Below are positions 18,574 through 27,793 of a DNA stretch of 64,000 nt, in pieces; position 1 is the first letter of the stretch; each line of letters opens with the position of its first letter. Source of the stretch: Pseudomonas sp. AB6. Lineage in GTDB: Bacteria > Pseudomonadota > Gammaproteobacteria > Pseudomonadales > Pseudomonadaceae. The stretch is from the NCBI RefSeq assembly GCF_034314105.1, contig NZ_JAVIWJ010000001.1:1179501-1243500 (forward strand), read 5' to 3'. The notes under the pieces are model-generated. The model saw only the letters and a list, made by a program, of their open reading frames with translations, ran no database searches and was not told the origin of the DNA. Made by a program: the position numbers and the translations under genes.

Positions 18574-20478
18574 ATGAGTGTGGAAACTCAAAAGGAAACC
18601 CTGGGCTTCCAGACCGAGGTGAAGCAGCTGCTGCACCTCATGATCCATTCGCTGTATTCCAACAAGGAAATTTTCCTTCGCGAATTGATCTCGAACGCCT
18701 CTGACGCCGTTGATAAATTACGCTTCGAGGCCTTGTCCAAACCGGACCTGCTCGAAGGCGGTGCTGAGTTAAAAATCCGTGTGAGCTTCGACAAAGACGC
18801 GAAAACCGTCACCCTCGAAGACAACGGCATCGGCATGAGCCGTGAAGACGCGATTACTCACTTGGGCACCATCGCCAAGTCGGGCACTGCGGACTTCATG
18901 AAGAATCTGTCTGGTGACCAGAAAAAAGATTCACACCTTATCGGCCAGTTTGGTGTTGGCTTCTACTCGGCGTTCATTGTTGCCGACAAGGTTGAAGTGT
19001 TCAGCCGTCGTGCTGGCATTCCTGCAAGCGAAGGCGTGCATTGGTCTTCAAAAGGCGAGGGCGAATTTGAAATCGCTACCGTCGAAAAGGCTGATCGTGG
19101 TACGCGCATCGTTTTGCACCTGAAAAGCGCTGAAGATGAATTCGCCGACGGTTACCGTCTGCGCAACATCATCAAGAAATATTCTGACCACATCGCGTTG
19201 CCCATTGAGCTGCCAAAAGAACAGGCCGCTGCCGAAGGTGAAGCCACGCCTGAAGTGGAGTGGGAAACCGTTAACCGCGCCAGTGCGCTCTGGACCCGTC
19301 CTCGCACCGAGGTGAAGGACGAGGAATACCAGGAGTTTTACAAGCACATAGCCCATGACTTCGAAAACCCGCTGAGCTGGAGCCATAACAAGGTTGAAGG
19401 CAAGCTGGAATACAGCTCGTTGCTCTATGTGCCAGCCCGTGCTCCGTTCGATCTTTATCAGCGTGAAGCACCCCGCGGTCTGAAACTGTACGTGCAGCGC
19501 GTTTTCGTGATGGATCAAGCTGAGTCGTTCTTGCCGCTGTACCTGCGCTTCATCAAGGGCGTGGTCGATTCCAATGACCTGTCGTTGAACGTCTCGCGGG
19601 AAATTCTGCAGAAAGACCCGATCATCGATTCGATGAAATCGGCGCTGACCAAGCGTGTCTTGGACATGCTGGAAAAACTGGCGAAAAACGAGCCTGATCA
19701 ATACAAAGGCTTCTGGAAAAACTTCGGCCAGGTCATGAAGGAAGGCCCGGCAGAAGATTTCTCCAACAAGGAAAAAATCGCTGGCTTGCTGCGTTTCGCA
19801 TCGACCCACGAAGACGGTGGCGAACAAGTCGTCGCACTGACCGAGTACTTGGCCCGCGCCAAGGAAGGTCAGGACAAGATCTATTACCTGACCGGCGAAA
19901 CCTACGCTCAGGTTAAAAACAGCCCGCATCTGGAAGTCTTCCGCAAGAAAGGCATTGAAGTGCTGCTGTTGACTGACCGCATCGACGAATGGTTGATGAG
20001 CTACCTCAGCGATTTCGACGGCAAAGGGTTTGTCGACGTAGCGCGTGGTGACTTGGATCTTGGCAAATTGGACTCCGAAGAGGACAAGAAAGCCCAAGAA
20101 GAAGTCGCCAAGGATAAAGAAGGTCTGATCGAGCGTCTGAAAGCCGCGCTAGGCGAGGCTGTCAGCGAAGTGCGGGTTTCCCACCGTTTGACCGACTCGC
20201 CGGCGATTCTGGCAATCGGCGAACAAGATCTGGGCCTGCAAATGCGCCAGATCCTTGAAGCCAGCGGTCAGAAGGTTCCGGATTCCAAGCCGATCTTTGA
20301 ATTCAACCCCGCTCACCCGCTGATTGCCAAGCTCGATGCTGAGCAAAGTGAAGAGCGATTTGATGACCTATCACATATTTTGTTCGACCAAGCGGCATTG
20401 GCTGCAGGCGATAGCCTGAAGGACCCCGCCGCTTATGTTCGTCGACTAAACAAGTTACTGGTAGAGTTGTCGGTTTAA
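18574..20478 (+). CDS. htpG: Chaperone HtpG (Hsp90)
   Basis: A 634-residue ATP-driven chaperone. N-terminal GHKL ATPase: [21 protein letters not shown] with the ATP-pocket Glu/Asn, [15 protein letters not shown] and [11 protein letters not shown]. The middle domain holds the catalytic arginine in [10 protein letters not shown]; the C-terminal dimerisation domain follows. The start at 18574 ([13 protein letters not shown]) matches family proteins; ATG 18568 two codons earlier is possible, and both share GGAG at 18560-18563. It has its own sigma-32-type promoter and terminator, so it is a single-gene heat-shock unit. Confidence 0.98.
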   Translation: MSVETQKETLGFQTEVKQLLHLMIHSLYSNKEIFLRELISNASDAVDKLRFEALSKPDLLEGGAELKIRVSFDKDAKTVTLEDNGIGMSREDAITHLGTIAKSGTADFMKNLSGDQKKDSHLIGQFGVGFYSAFIVADKVEVFSRRAGIPASEGVHWSSKGEGEFEIATVEKADRGTRIVLHLKSAEDEFADGYRLRNIIKKYSDHIALPIELPKEQAAAEGEATPEVEWETVNRASALWTRPRTEVKDEEYQEFYKHIAHDFENPLSWSHNKVEGKLEYSSLLYVPARAPFDLYQREAPRGLKLYVQRVFVMDQAESFLPLYLRFIKGVVDSNDLSLNVSREILQKDPIIDSMKSALTKRVLDMLEKLAKNEPDQYKGFWKNFGQVMKEGPAEDFSNKEKIAGLLRFASTHEDGGEQVVALTEYLARAKEGQDKIYYLTGETYAQVKNSPHLEVFRKKGIEVLLLTDRIDEWLMSYLSDFDGKGFVDVARGDLDLGKLDSEEDKKAQEEVAKDKEGLIERLKAALGEAVSEVRVSHRLTDSPAILAIGEQDLGLQMRQILEASGQKVPDSKPIFEFNPAHPLIAKLDAEQSEERFDDLSHILFDQAALAAGDSLKDPAAYVRRLNKLLVELSV

Positions 20479-20487
20479 ACACCAGCG

Positions 20488-20517
20488 AAAAGCCCGCTTC
20501 GGCGGGTTTTTTTATTG
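20488..20517 (+). terminator. Terminator of htpG
   Basis: AAAAGCCCGC-TTCG-GCGGG followed by TTTTTTT. Confidence 0.9.
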
Positions 20518-20536
20518 TTTTTTTTGAGGGCTGCAA

Positions 20537-21265
20537 ATGAGTAACGTCACCGTTCATTCCGTGGTTTACCAAGTTGACGGCCAATCCTACGAAAGCCGTC
20601 TGGCGTTTGATTCCAGTGATACATCCTCACGTCCGGGCCTGGTCATGGCTCCGAACTGGATGGGCGTCAGCGAAGGTGCAGAGAAGATTGCGCAATCGGT
20701 AGCCGAACAAGGTTACGTAGTTCTACTTGCTGATCTCTATGGACAGGGAATACGTCCGCAGAACGGCGATGAAGCAGGCGCTGCCATGATGCCGTTGAAG
20801 AATGATCGGGCGTTGGTACGTAAGCGTATGTTGGCGGCTCTCGATGCACTTAAATCGCACGCGAATGCCCCAGTCGACAACAACAAGCTGGGAACTTTTG
20901 GTTTTTGCTTCGGTGGTTGCTGCTCCTTGGAGCTGGCGCGCAGCGGTGCTGATCTGAAAGCCACCGTCACGTTCCACGCGACATTGGATACGCCTAATCC
21001 GGCCGATGCTAACAACATCAAAGGCTCGGTATTGGTTTTGCACGGCGCTTCTGACCCCTTGGTGGCGAAAGAACAGCTCCCAGCGTTTGAAGAAGAAATG
21101 AATGCGGCGGGCGTGGATTGGCAATTGCTGAGTTACGGCGGCGCAGTACATTCGTTTACTGACCCGCATGCTAACGTAGCGGGCAAGATGATGTACGACG
21201 CCAAGACTGCAAAACGCGCCTTTGCGTCAATGCATAATTTGCTAGATGAAGTGTTCAAAGGATGA
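20537..21265 (+). CDS. Dienelactone hydrolase family protein
   Basis: A 242-residue alpha/beta hydrolase. The catalytic triad of the family is visible: Cys in GTFGFCFGGCCSLELA (the GxCxGG elbow), Asp in LHGASDPLVAKE and His in YGGAVHSFTDP. Related enzymes hydrolyse dienelactones in chlorocatechol degradation, but most genomic members have unknown ester or lactone substrates, and no aromatic-degradation gene is nearby. The length is typical (about 240). It starts 20 bases after the htpG terminator with a GAGGG ribosome site. Confidence 0.88.
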   Translation: MSNVTVHSVVYQVDGQSYESRLAFDSSDTSSRPGLVMAPNWMGVSEGAEKIAQSVAEQGYVVLLADLYGQGIRPQNGDEAGAAMMPLKNDRALVRKRMLAALDALKSHANAPVDNNKLGTFGFCFGGCCSLELARSGADLKATVTFHATLDTPNPADANNIKGSVLVLHGASDPLVAKEQLPAFEEEMNAAGVDWQLLSYGGAVHSFTDPHANVAGKMMYDAKTAKRAFASMHNLLDEVFKG

Positions 21266-21341
21266 TATTGGCGGCTCTTGTGTAGAGGCCGTCTTGACCT
21301 TCATCGCTCCTCAAGGCTTAAGTTCGAAGTACATATCGTGG

Positions 21342-24300
21342 TTAGCCACGGTGGGCTTCGGCGCTTAGGTTTTTCGGTTTGAACAGCTGCTCGATTTCTC
21401 GAGCAAGAACAGGTTTGCTGAATAAATATCCTTGCATTTCATCGCAACCGTTCTCCCGTAGAAACACCTGCTGTGCCTCGGTTTCGACCCCTTCGGCGAT
21501 GACTTTGAGGTTAAGCTTATGCCCCAGTGATATGACTGCCGTTGCGATAGCCTTGTCATTTTCGTTATCGGGAAGGTCTCGGATGAATGATTGATCGATT
21601 TTCAAGCGCACGATAGGGAAGCTTTTCAGCGCTGCAAGGCTCGAATAGCCAGTGCCGAAGTCATCTATAGAAAGCCGCACCCCCATAGCCTGTAGCTTCT
21701 CCATTTTGCTGATGGCTTGCTGCAGATCTTGCATGATCAAGCTTTCTGTCAGTTCTAGCTCCAAGTACATTGGCTCCAAATTGCTCTCCAGCAAGGCGTG
21801 CTCGACTCGGTGGATCAAATCCCTTTCGATAAACTGACGGGCGGAGATATTGACTGACATGGTAATAGGAGGCAGCCCAGCATCTTGCCAAGCTTTAGCC
21901 TGAAGGCACGCACTGTGGATCACCCAGTCACCAATAGGAACAATCAACCCTGTCTCTTCGGCTTGAGAGATGAACTTGATGGGAGAAACAATTCCCAGGT
22001 CCGGGTGTTGCCAGCGAATCAACGCTTCCACACCAATAATTTGACCAGTATGCAAGTCTATTTGAGGCTGATAGAGCAACAAGAACTCTTCGTTTTCGAT
22101 AGCGTTACGCAGCCCGTCTTGCAGGGCAAGTTTGCCTTGGTGTCTGGTGTTCATCTCGTGGGTGTAAAACTGGTAGCCGTTGCGTCCCATCTCTTTTGAA
22201 CGATACATGGCGGCGTCTGCGTTCCTAAGCAGCGTGTCGGTGTCGATACCATCAGCGGGGTAGGTTGCCAAGCCCATACTGCACGTGACGTGGAGCGTGT
22301 GCCCGCTGAGGTGAATCGGTTGCAGGATGGATTCTTGAATATTCTGCAGGACTGACGTGATGTCCTCGGCGTCCGAAGGCTGGTCAAACAGGATAATAAC
22401 GAATTCATCTCCCCCCAGCCTGACAACGGTGTCGGTGCGTCTTACTGACTTGACCATCCGGCTGGCTACGGTTTTCAAGAGCTCGTCGCCAGCGCTATGG
22501 CCCAGGCTGTCGTTTACCAGTTTGAATTTGTCCAGATCAATAAACGCCACGGTGACTAAACGGCCGAAACGCTGAGCATAAATGATGGCTTGTTTAAGCC
22601 GGTCTTCCAGCAGTAGGCGGTTTGGCAGACCGGTTAACGCGTCATGATCGCCCATGTAGCGGATACGATTTTCCGTGTGCTTGCGTTCGATGGCGATGCC
22701 AGCGAGCTGCGTGGCGCCGTCTAGCAATTGTATTTCGGTTGCCAATGGGCTGCGCACGGTCTTTGAGTATAAGGCGAACGTGCCAAGCACCTCGCGCTCG
22801 CGGGATAAAATCGGCGTTGACCAGCACGCTCTGATACCGTGCGTAATAGCAAGTTCGCGATAGTCGGTCCACAAGGGATCTTGTTCGATGTCCGAGACAA
22901 TGACGGGTTCCCTTCGATACACGGCGGTGCCACACGAACCCACGCGGGGGCCAATGGCGACGCCATTGATTGCCTGAACATAGTCATGCGGCAAGCTGGG
23001 GGCTGCACCGTGTAGCAGGTGCTCGCCATCTTCGTCCAATAGCAGAATGGACACCATCATTCCCTCCAGCTGGGATTCAATCACCCGAGCCAGAGAGTCC
23101 AAAACTGCCTCTAATTCAGTGCTGGTTGCTATCAGCTCAAGCACATGGCTTTGCCCGGTACGGGTGACGACCTCTTGTTGCAACTGAGTATTCTGTAGGG
23201 CGAGCCGCTCTTGAGCAGCGCTCAGCTGTGCAGTGCGGTTCTCCAATTGCTGACGGTCGCTGAGAAACTGACTCACGGCACCGGCCATGGCGCCGATTTC
23301 ATCCCTTTCATTCACGCCCAGGGAATACTGGTGTTCGTCAATCCGGCCTTGACGTAATTGGCGGCTAATTTCATTCAAACGCACCAATACCCGTCTACCC
23401 ATGAAGACACGTGCTACAAACCCTGCAATTAACAAACTGCCCGCCAGGATGACCAGAATCCAGCGTTGGCTGCGAGTGGACGCGTCGACCAATTGCTGAA
23501 CGGCGAGGCGATATTCCTGGGTAAATACGCCAGATTGCACCTGTGCTGCATGCACCAATGCGCGCGCTTGATTTTGCAGTTCGTCACGAAACCGTTGCAG
23601 GGCCTGACGTTGGTTGATCAATTTCAGACGCAAAGAAAATAGATCGTGCGCGCCAGCATCAACGTTACCCGGTGGTTGCAAGTCCAGGGCGATCAGGTCG
23701 TCACGGATCAGTTCAGGCAATGATCCAGTGGTTTCACCTTTTTTGATGAACGACGCGCGCAAGTCGCGCACGACGTCTGGATCATTTGCTGACGGCAGGC
23801 TGTAGAGCAGCACTGCCAGCTCCAGGCTATTGGCGGTGCGGGTGTGCTTAAGAAGTGCGGTTCGATCGTCGAGCGCCATATCGAAAGCTACTTCAGTCTG
23901 CAGCACGCCCTCGCGCAATTGCGCAACGATGTTGGCGGTATTGCGAAACAGCTGGCTGGACTGGTGCAGATCAAGCACCGCGAGCCCGTTGCTAGTGTCT
24001 GACAGTTGCAGCATTGAGTAGTCGACGGCCTCAAGCTGTTCAATCATTTTTGCGTAGGTCGAACGTAAGGTTTCAAACGAAGTGGTGGTCAACAACTGGT
24101 CGGTCTGGCGCTCGATCAGTAATGTGTTTTGCAGCATGTCCTGCCCTGCCTGCATGTGCATTAGCCGTTCTTGCGTCAATTGGTGGGTTGCATTGTTTGC
24201 ACTGCGCAGGGCATAGACCGCCGTTGCGCCACCCGCCAGGATTAGCAGCGCCAGCGCCAGCAGGGCAAGGGAAAACTGGGCGCGCAGTGATTGCGGTATC

Positions 24301-24356
24301 AACCGCTGATAAGCAGTGTTAACTCGCAGCGCCGGTGCCATTGTCAGGGATTCCAT
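21342..24356 (-). CDS. Membrane GAF-GGDEF-EAL protein (c-di-GMP turnover)
   Basis: A 1004-residue protein. Order: TM helix about 28-50; periplasmic helical region about 51-305; TM about 306-324; HAMP-like 325-380; coiled coil; GAF about 405-560; GGDEF domain with intact GGDEF at 648-652 and an RRTD inhibitory site five residues before it; EAL domain with EAL at 777-779 and the catalytic stretches ELTESLIM, IDDFGTGYSSL and KVIAEGVETEAQ. Both cyclase and phosphodiesterase activity look possible. Its start overlaps the end of the binding-protein gene, so the two are coupled. The long all-helical periplasmic region resembles TorS-like sensors that read a periplasmic binding protein (inference). 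Confidence 0.9.
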   Translation of the reverse strand: MESLTMAPALRVNTAYQRLIPQSLRAQFSLALLALALLILAGGATAVYALRSANNATHQLTQERLMHMQAGQDMLQNTLLIERQTDQLLTTTSFETLRSTYAKMIEQLEAVDYSMLQLSDTSNGLAVLDLHQSSQLFRNTANIVAQLREGVLQTEVAFDMALDDRTALLKHTRTANSLELAVLLYSLPSANDPDVVRDLRASFIKKGETTGSLPELIRDDLIALDLQPPGNVDAGAHDLFSLRLKLINQRQALQRFRDELQNQARALVHAAQVQSGVFTQEYRLAVQQLVDASTRSQRWILVILAGSLLIAGFVARVFMGRRVLVRLNEISRQLRQGRIDEHQYSLGVNERDEIGAMAGAVSQFLSDRQQLENRTAQLSAAQERLALQNTQLQQEVVTRTGQSHVLELIATSTELEAVLDSLARVIESQLEGMMVSILLLDEDGEHLLHGAAPSLPHDYVQAINGVAIGPRVGSCGTAVYRREPVIVSDIEQDPLWTDYRELAITHGIRACWSTPILSREREVLGTFALYSKTVRSPLATEIQLLDGATQLAGIAIERKHTENRIRYMGDHDALTGLPNRLLLEDRLKQAIIYAQRFGRLVTVAFIDLDKFKLVNDSLGHSAGDELLKTVASRMVKSVRRTDTVVRLGGDEFVIILFDQPSDAEDITSVLQNIQESILQPIHLSGHTLHVTCSMGLATYPADGIDTDTLLRNADAAMYRSKEMGRNGYQFYTHEMNTRHQGKLALQDGLRNAIENEEFLLLYQPQIDLHTGQIIGVEALIRWQHPDLGIVSPIKFISQAEETGLIVPIGDWVIHSACLQAKAWQDAGLPPITMSVNISARQFIERDLIHRVEHALLESNLEPMYLELELTESLIMQDLQQAISKMEKLQAMGVRLSIDDFGTGYSSLAALKSFPIVRLKIDQSFIRDLPDNENDKAIATAVISLGHKLNLKVIAEGVETEAQQVFLRENGCDEMQGYLFSKPVLAREIEQLFKPKNLSAEAHRG

Positions 24357-25558
24357 ATTTTTCGGTACCTGTCCCTGTAGCCATTTTCGGGGTCATATTG
24401 AAAATTTCTGCTACCGGCTGCGCCAGTGCTATCGACATTCACCAGATGGATCGGCGCCACGAAACCGCTGACTACTTGACCGACAATCAAGCGGTTCAAC
24501 TCATCCATCACCTGCCAGCCCTGTTGGTTCAGCGGCTCTGCGACCGTGGCGGTTTGGTAGGTCTTTGCTTGAATGCGTAGAAAGGCGGACGCGCTACCAT
24601 CGCCAGCTGAAATCAAGCTGAGTCCGTCGGCAGGTATCCCCGCAGCGGTCAACGCAGTGATGGCGTAGTCGAAGTACAGGTCGTTGATTGCTAGGGTATG
24701 TGTCCAGCGTTTGCCATATTGCCGCAGTAACTGATTAGTTATGGCAGGCATACGTTCGCTGCTGTCCGCGAGCGCTACGTCACGCACTTCCAGCAACGTG
24801 CAGTCTTTGCAAGCGCGTATGATTTCTTCCATGGCCTTGGCCTTGGCCGTCGCGATACTGTATTTACTGTCCGTCAGGATCACCACGCCTGCGTGTCCGT
24901 CGGATTGAGCCACTGCCGCGAGAGCTGCGAGTTGGGCGACTTTTATGGGTTCGCTGGTGACGTTCATTGCCAATGGCGTGCCGGCGACAGGGCCGGATTG
25001 CGCAGCGGTGTGCCAGCCAACAACCGGGCTGCCCAACCCCGCAAAAGCAGCCAATGCCGAGTTGTTTTCAACGGCGTCAGAACCGCATAGCACGAGGCCG
25101 TCTGGTTTAATCGCCAGTGCATCACCTAGCGCTTTGGTACGTCCGCTTGACGTCCCTCCGCCGTCGAATACCTTTAGCGTCCACCCCATTGCAATCGCTG
25201 CTTCGCGTGCGCCTTGGGCAACGCCAATAATCCCGCCGTTGCGAAGGTCTTCCGTCACCAAAGCAATGACCTTGCCCTTGGGTGCTGGCGGACCTGTCGA
25301 AGGGCCATTCCATTGAACTGTTTCCCGGGTAGCCTTTGCAACGATCTGTTTGGCTTCGACGACAAAGGCGTGGTTGTCTTCGGCGTCTACCCGTGAAGAT
25401 GATCTCGGTAACTCCTGGGCATAACTCGGAAATGAAGAGAGAAAAAAAACCGCTGAAATTAACAATAACCTAGGCGTGCTTGACCGTATTAATCGACCCA
25501 CGCGTTTATTGCGCATGACGTGGGCGATCAAGTCGCCATTAAGGTTGGTTGCTTCCAT
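24344..25558 (-). CDS. Periplasmic binding protein, sugar/TorT type
   Basis: A 404-residue protein with a signal sequence after a charged N terminus (RSSTPRLLLISAVFFLSSFPSYA) and a type I periplasmic-binding fold: KVIALVTEDLRNGGIIGVAQGAREAA, GLVLCGSDAVENN, AGVVILTDSKYS, THTLAINDLYFDYAITAL, LISAGDGSASAFLRI. No ABC permease or ATPase is nearby. Instead it overlaps the GGDEF/EAL gene by 13 bases, so a signalling role like TorT with TorS is more likely than transport. ATG 25558 is preferred over the frame start at 25624 because AAAGGGATG precedes it; ATG 25516 would also keep the signal peptide. Confidence 0.8.
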   Translation of the reverse strand: MEATNLNGDLIAHVMRNKRVGRLIRSSTPRLLLISAVFFLSSFPSYAQELPRSSSRVDAEDNHAFVVEAKQIVAKATRETVQWNGPSTGPPAPKGKVIALVTEDLRNGGIIGVAQGAREAAIAMGWTLKVFDGGGTSSGRTKALGDALAIKPDGLVLCGSDAVENNSALAAFAGLGSPVVGWHTAAQSGPVAGTPLAMNVTSEPIKVAQLAALAAVAQSDGHAGVVILTDSKYSIATAKAKAMEEIIRACKDCTLLEVRDVALADSSERMPAITNQLLRQYGKRWTHTLAINDLYFDYAITALTAAGIPADGLSLISAGDGSASAFLRIQAKTYQTATVAEPLNQQGWQVMDELNRLIVGQVVSGFVAPIHLVNVDSTGAAGSRNFQYDPENGYRDRYRKIWNP

Positions 25559-25781
25559 GACATCCCTTTTAGATGAAAAGCCAGTGCCACTGGAATCCGC
25601 TAGGATGCACCAGAGTTCTGTCATCAGGCCCCCGAAGGGACAGAGTGCAGGTGTTTCGTTTCCTTTATCTGGGTTCTTGCACTGTAAGCAGAGCAGGGTG
25701 CCATAGGATCGAAGTTCGTTTATATCCTTTACTACAATTCACGCTTTTACAAGGCGACCAACGTGTACAAATCACCGGCAG

Positions 25782-25805
25782 AAAAACGGCACCCGAAGGT
25801 GCCGT
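25782..25805 (-). terminator. Terminator of fabAB
   Basis: Read on the minus strand: ACGGCACC-TTCG-GGTGCCGT followed by TTTTT. Confidence 0.9.
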
Positions 25806-25823
25806 GTTCAATGCAGGAGAATG

Positions 25824-27044
25824 TTACTTGCCCTGCCAGCGTTTCAGTACCAGCGTCGCGTTTGTGCCACCAAAACCGAAGCTGTTGCTCATAACCTGGT
25901 CGATCTTTGCGTTCTCCCGGGTCTTGGTTAGGATCGGCATGTCGGCTACTACCGGGTCCAGCTCGTCGATGTTGGCGGAGCCGGCAATGAAGTTGCCTTC
26001 CATCATGAGTAGGCAGTAGATTGCTTCGTGCACGCCAGCGGCGCCCAGCGAGTGACCCGACAGGCTTTTGGTCGAGCTGATCGCGGGTGCGTTGGTACCG
26101 AAGACTTCACGCACGCCTTCCATTTCTTTAGCGTCGCCTACCGGGGTAGAGGTACCGTGGGTATTGATGTAATCAATCGGTCCTTCAATGGTAGACATCG
26201 CCATCTGCATGCAGCGGATCGCGCCTTCACCGCTCGGTGCGACCATGTCGTAGCCATCGGACGTAGCGCCGTAGCCAACGATCTCGGCGTAAATTTTCGC
26301 GCCTCGCGCAAGAGCGTGCTCCAGCTCTTCAACTACAACCATGCCGCCGCCACCTGCAATGACGAAACCATCACGCTTGGCGTCGTATGCACGGGAGGCT
26401 TTTTCTGGGGTTTCGTTGTATTGAGTAGACAACGCGCCCATGGCGTCGAACAGGAACGATTGGCTCCAATGTTCTTCTTCACCTCCGCCGGCGAAAACGA
26501 TGTCTTGCTTACCCATCTGAATCTGCTCCATGGCTGTGCCGATGCAGTGAGCACTGGTTGCACAGGCGGAAGAGATTGAGTAGTTCAGACCCTTGATCTT
26601 GAACGGGGTTGCCAGACAGGCAGAAACGGTGCTGCCCATGGTCCGAGTGACGCGGTATGGACCAACGCGCTTGACGCCTTTTTCGCGCAATATATCTAGC
26701 GCTTCCATCTGGTTCAGCGTCGAAGCACCGCCACTGCCTGCAACGAGGCCGGTACGCGGGTTGGATACTTGATCTTCGCTTAGGCCTGAATCAGCGATGG
26801 CATCTTTCATGGCCAGATAGGCGTAAGCCGCAGCATGGCCGACGAAGCGATAGATTTTGCGATCAATCATCTCTTCAAGGTTAAGGTCGATGGAGCCGGA
26901 AACTTGGCTGCGCAGACCCATTTCGGCATATTCCGGATTAAAACGGATGCCAGGGCGGCTTGCACGCAAGTTGGCGGAAACGGTGTCTTTGTCATTGCCC
27001 AAGCAGGAAACAATGCCCAGACCAGTGATAACGACGCGGCGCAT
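25824..27044 (-). CDS. fabB: 3-oxoacyl-ACP synthase I
   Basis: A 406-residue ketosynthase that elongates unsaturated acyl-ACPs after FabA. The Cys-His-His triad is visible: Cys in [12 protein letters not shown], His in [15 protein letters not shown] and His in [14 protein letters not shown]. It begins [18 protein letters not shown]. The frame runs on to 27122, but ATG 27044 has AAGGG upstream and gives the exact family length. It follows fabA by ten bases, the fabAB operon of gamma-proteobacteria that use the anaerobic unsaturated fatty acid route. Confidence 0.97.
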   Translation of the reverse strand: MRRVVITGLGIVSCLGNDKDTVSANLRASRPGIRFNPEYAEMGLRSQVSGSIDLNLEEMIDRKIYRFVGHAAAYAYLAMKDAIADSGLSEDQVSNPRTGLVAGSGGASTLNQMEALDILREKGVKRVGPYRVTRTMGSTVSACLATPFKIKGLNYSISSACATSAHCIGTAMEQIQMGKQDIVFAGGGEEEHWSQSFLFDAMGALSTQYNETPEKASRAYDAKRDGFVIAGGGGMVVVEELEHALARGAKIYAEIVGYGATSDGYDMVAPSGEGAIRCMQMAMSTIEGPIDYINTHGTSTPVGDAKEMEGVREVFGTNAPAISSTKSLSGHSLGAAGVHEAIYCLLMMEGNFIAGSANIDELDPVVADMPILTKTRENAKIDQVMSNSFGFGGTNATLVLKRWQGK

Positions 27045-27054
27045 GCGGATACCC

Positions 27055-27570
27055 TTAAAAGTTGTCAGTGGAAGTGAACAGGCCGACACGTAGGCTTTCG
27101 GCGCTGTAAATTTCGCGGCCATCGACGCTCACGGTGCCATCGGCAATCGCCAGGACCAGTTTGCCGCGCATGGTGCGTTTGATTTGAATGTTGTAAGTGA
27201 TTTTTTTTGCAGTCGGTAGCACTTGGCCGAAAAACTTGACTTCGCCTGAACCCAAGGCGCGTCCGCGGCCAGGGTTGCCTTGCCAGCCAAGGTAAAAGCC
27301 AACCAGTTGCCACATGGCATCAAGGCCCAGGCAACCTGGCATTACAGGGTCGCCTTCAAAGTGACAGGCAAAAAACCACAGGTCGGGATTAATATCCAAC
27401 TCGGCGACCAATTCACCTTTGCCATACTTGCCACCCTCTTTGTTGATGAGGGTGATGCGGTCCACCATCAGCATGTTAGGGGCGGGCAGTTGCGCATTAC
27501 CTGGGCCAAACAGCTCGCCGCGACTGCAGCGCAGCAGGTCTTCCCGGGTATAGGCGTTTTGTTGGGTCAT
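27055..27570 (-). CDS. fabA: 3-hydroxydecanoyl-ACP dehydratase/isomerase
   Basis: A 171-residue hotdog enzyme that dehydrates 3-hydroxydecanoyl-ACP and isomerises the trans-2 to the cis-3 double bond, the branch point to unsaturated fatty acids. The active-site His and Asp are in [24 protein letters not shown] (given here as two parts: [12 protein letters not shown] and LGLDAMW). Length equals the E. coli protein (172). GAGGAG lies six bases before ATG 27570. The leader carries a GGGGCA/TGCCCC hairpin (27603-27620), and a short palindrome at 27719-27730 may be an operator. Confidence 0.97.
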   Translation of the reverse strand: MTQQNAYTREDLLRCSRGELFGPGNAQLPAPNMLMVDRITLINKEGGKYGKGELVAELDINPDLWFFACHFEGDPVMPGCLGLDAMWQLVGFYLGWQGNPGRGRALGSGEVKFFGQVLPTAKKITYNIQIKRTMRGKLVLAIADGTVSVDGREIYSAESLRVGLFTSTDNF

Positions 27571-27718
27571 GCGAGCTCCTCAATAATCTTGTGCGGCAGG
27601 TGGGGGCATAAAGTGCCCCAATAACAAGTCCTGGCCGGATGACGCGCCAGATCTCAGCCGTCAGCCTACTCATAGACTATTGCGTTGTAGTGAAAGTCAC
27701 AGCACAAGCGGAATGAAA

Positions 27719-27730
27719 GCACACTTGTGC
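27719..27730. promoter_or_regulatory. Candidate operator upstream of fabA
   Basis: GCACA-CT-TGTGC has perfect 5-bp arms and resembles the inner part of FabR/DesT-type sites (ACAnnTGT core). It lies about 150 bases before fabA in a 223-base gap with no gene. Confidence 0.3.
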
Positions 27731-27793
27731 ACTGAACTCATAATCCAACCAGCTTTTACTCGCTGAATTGGCGAACAAGACTGCCGCAATTTA

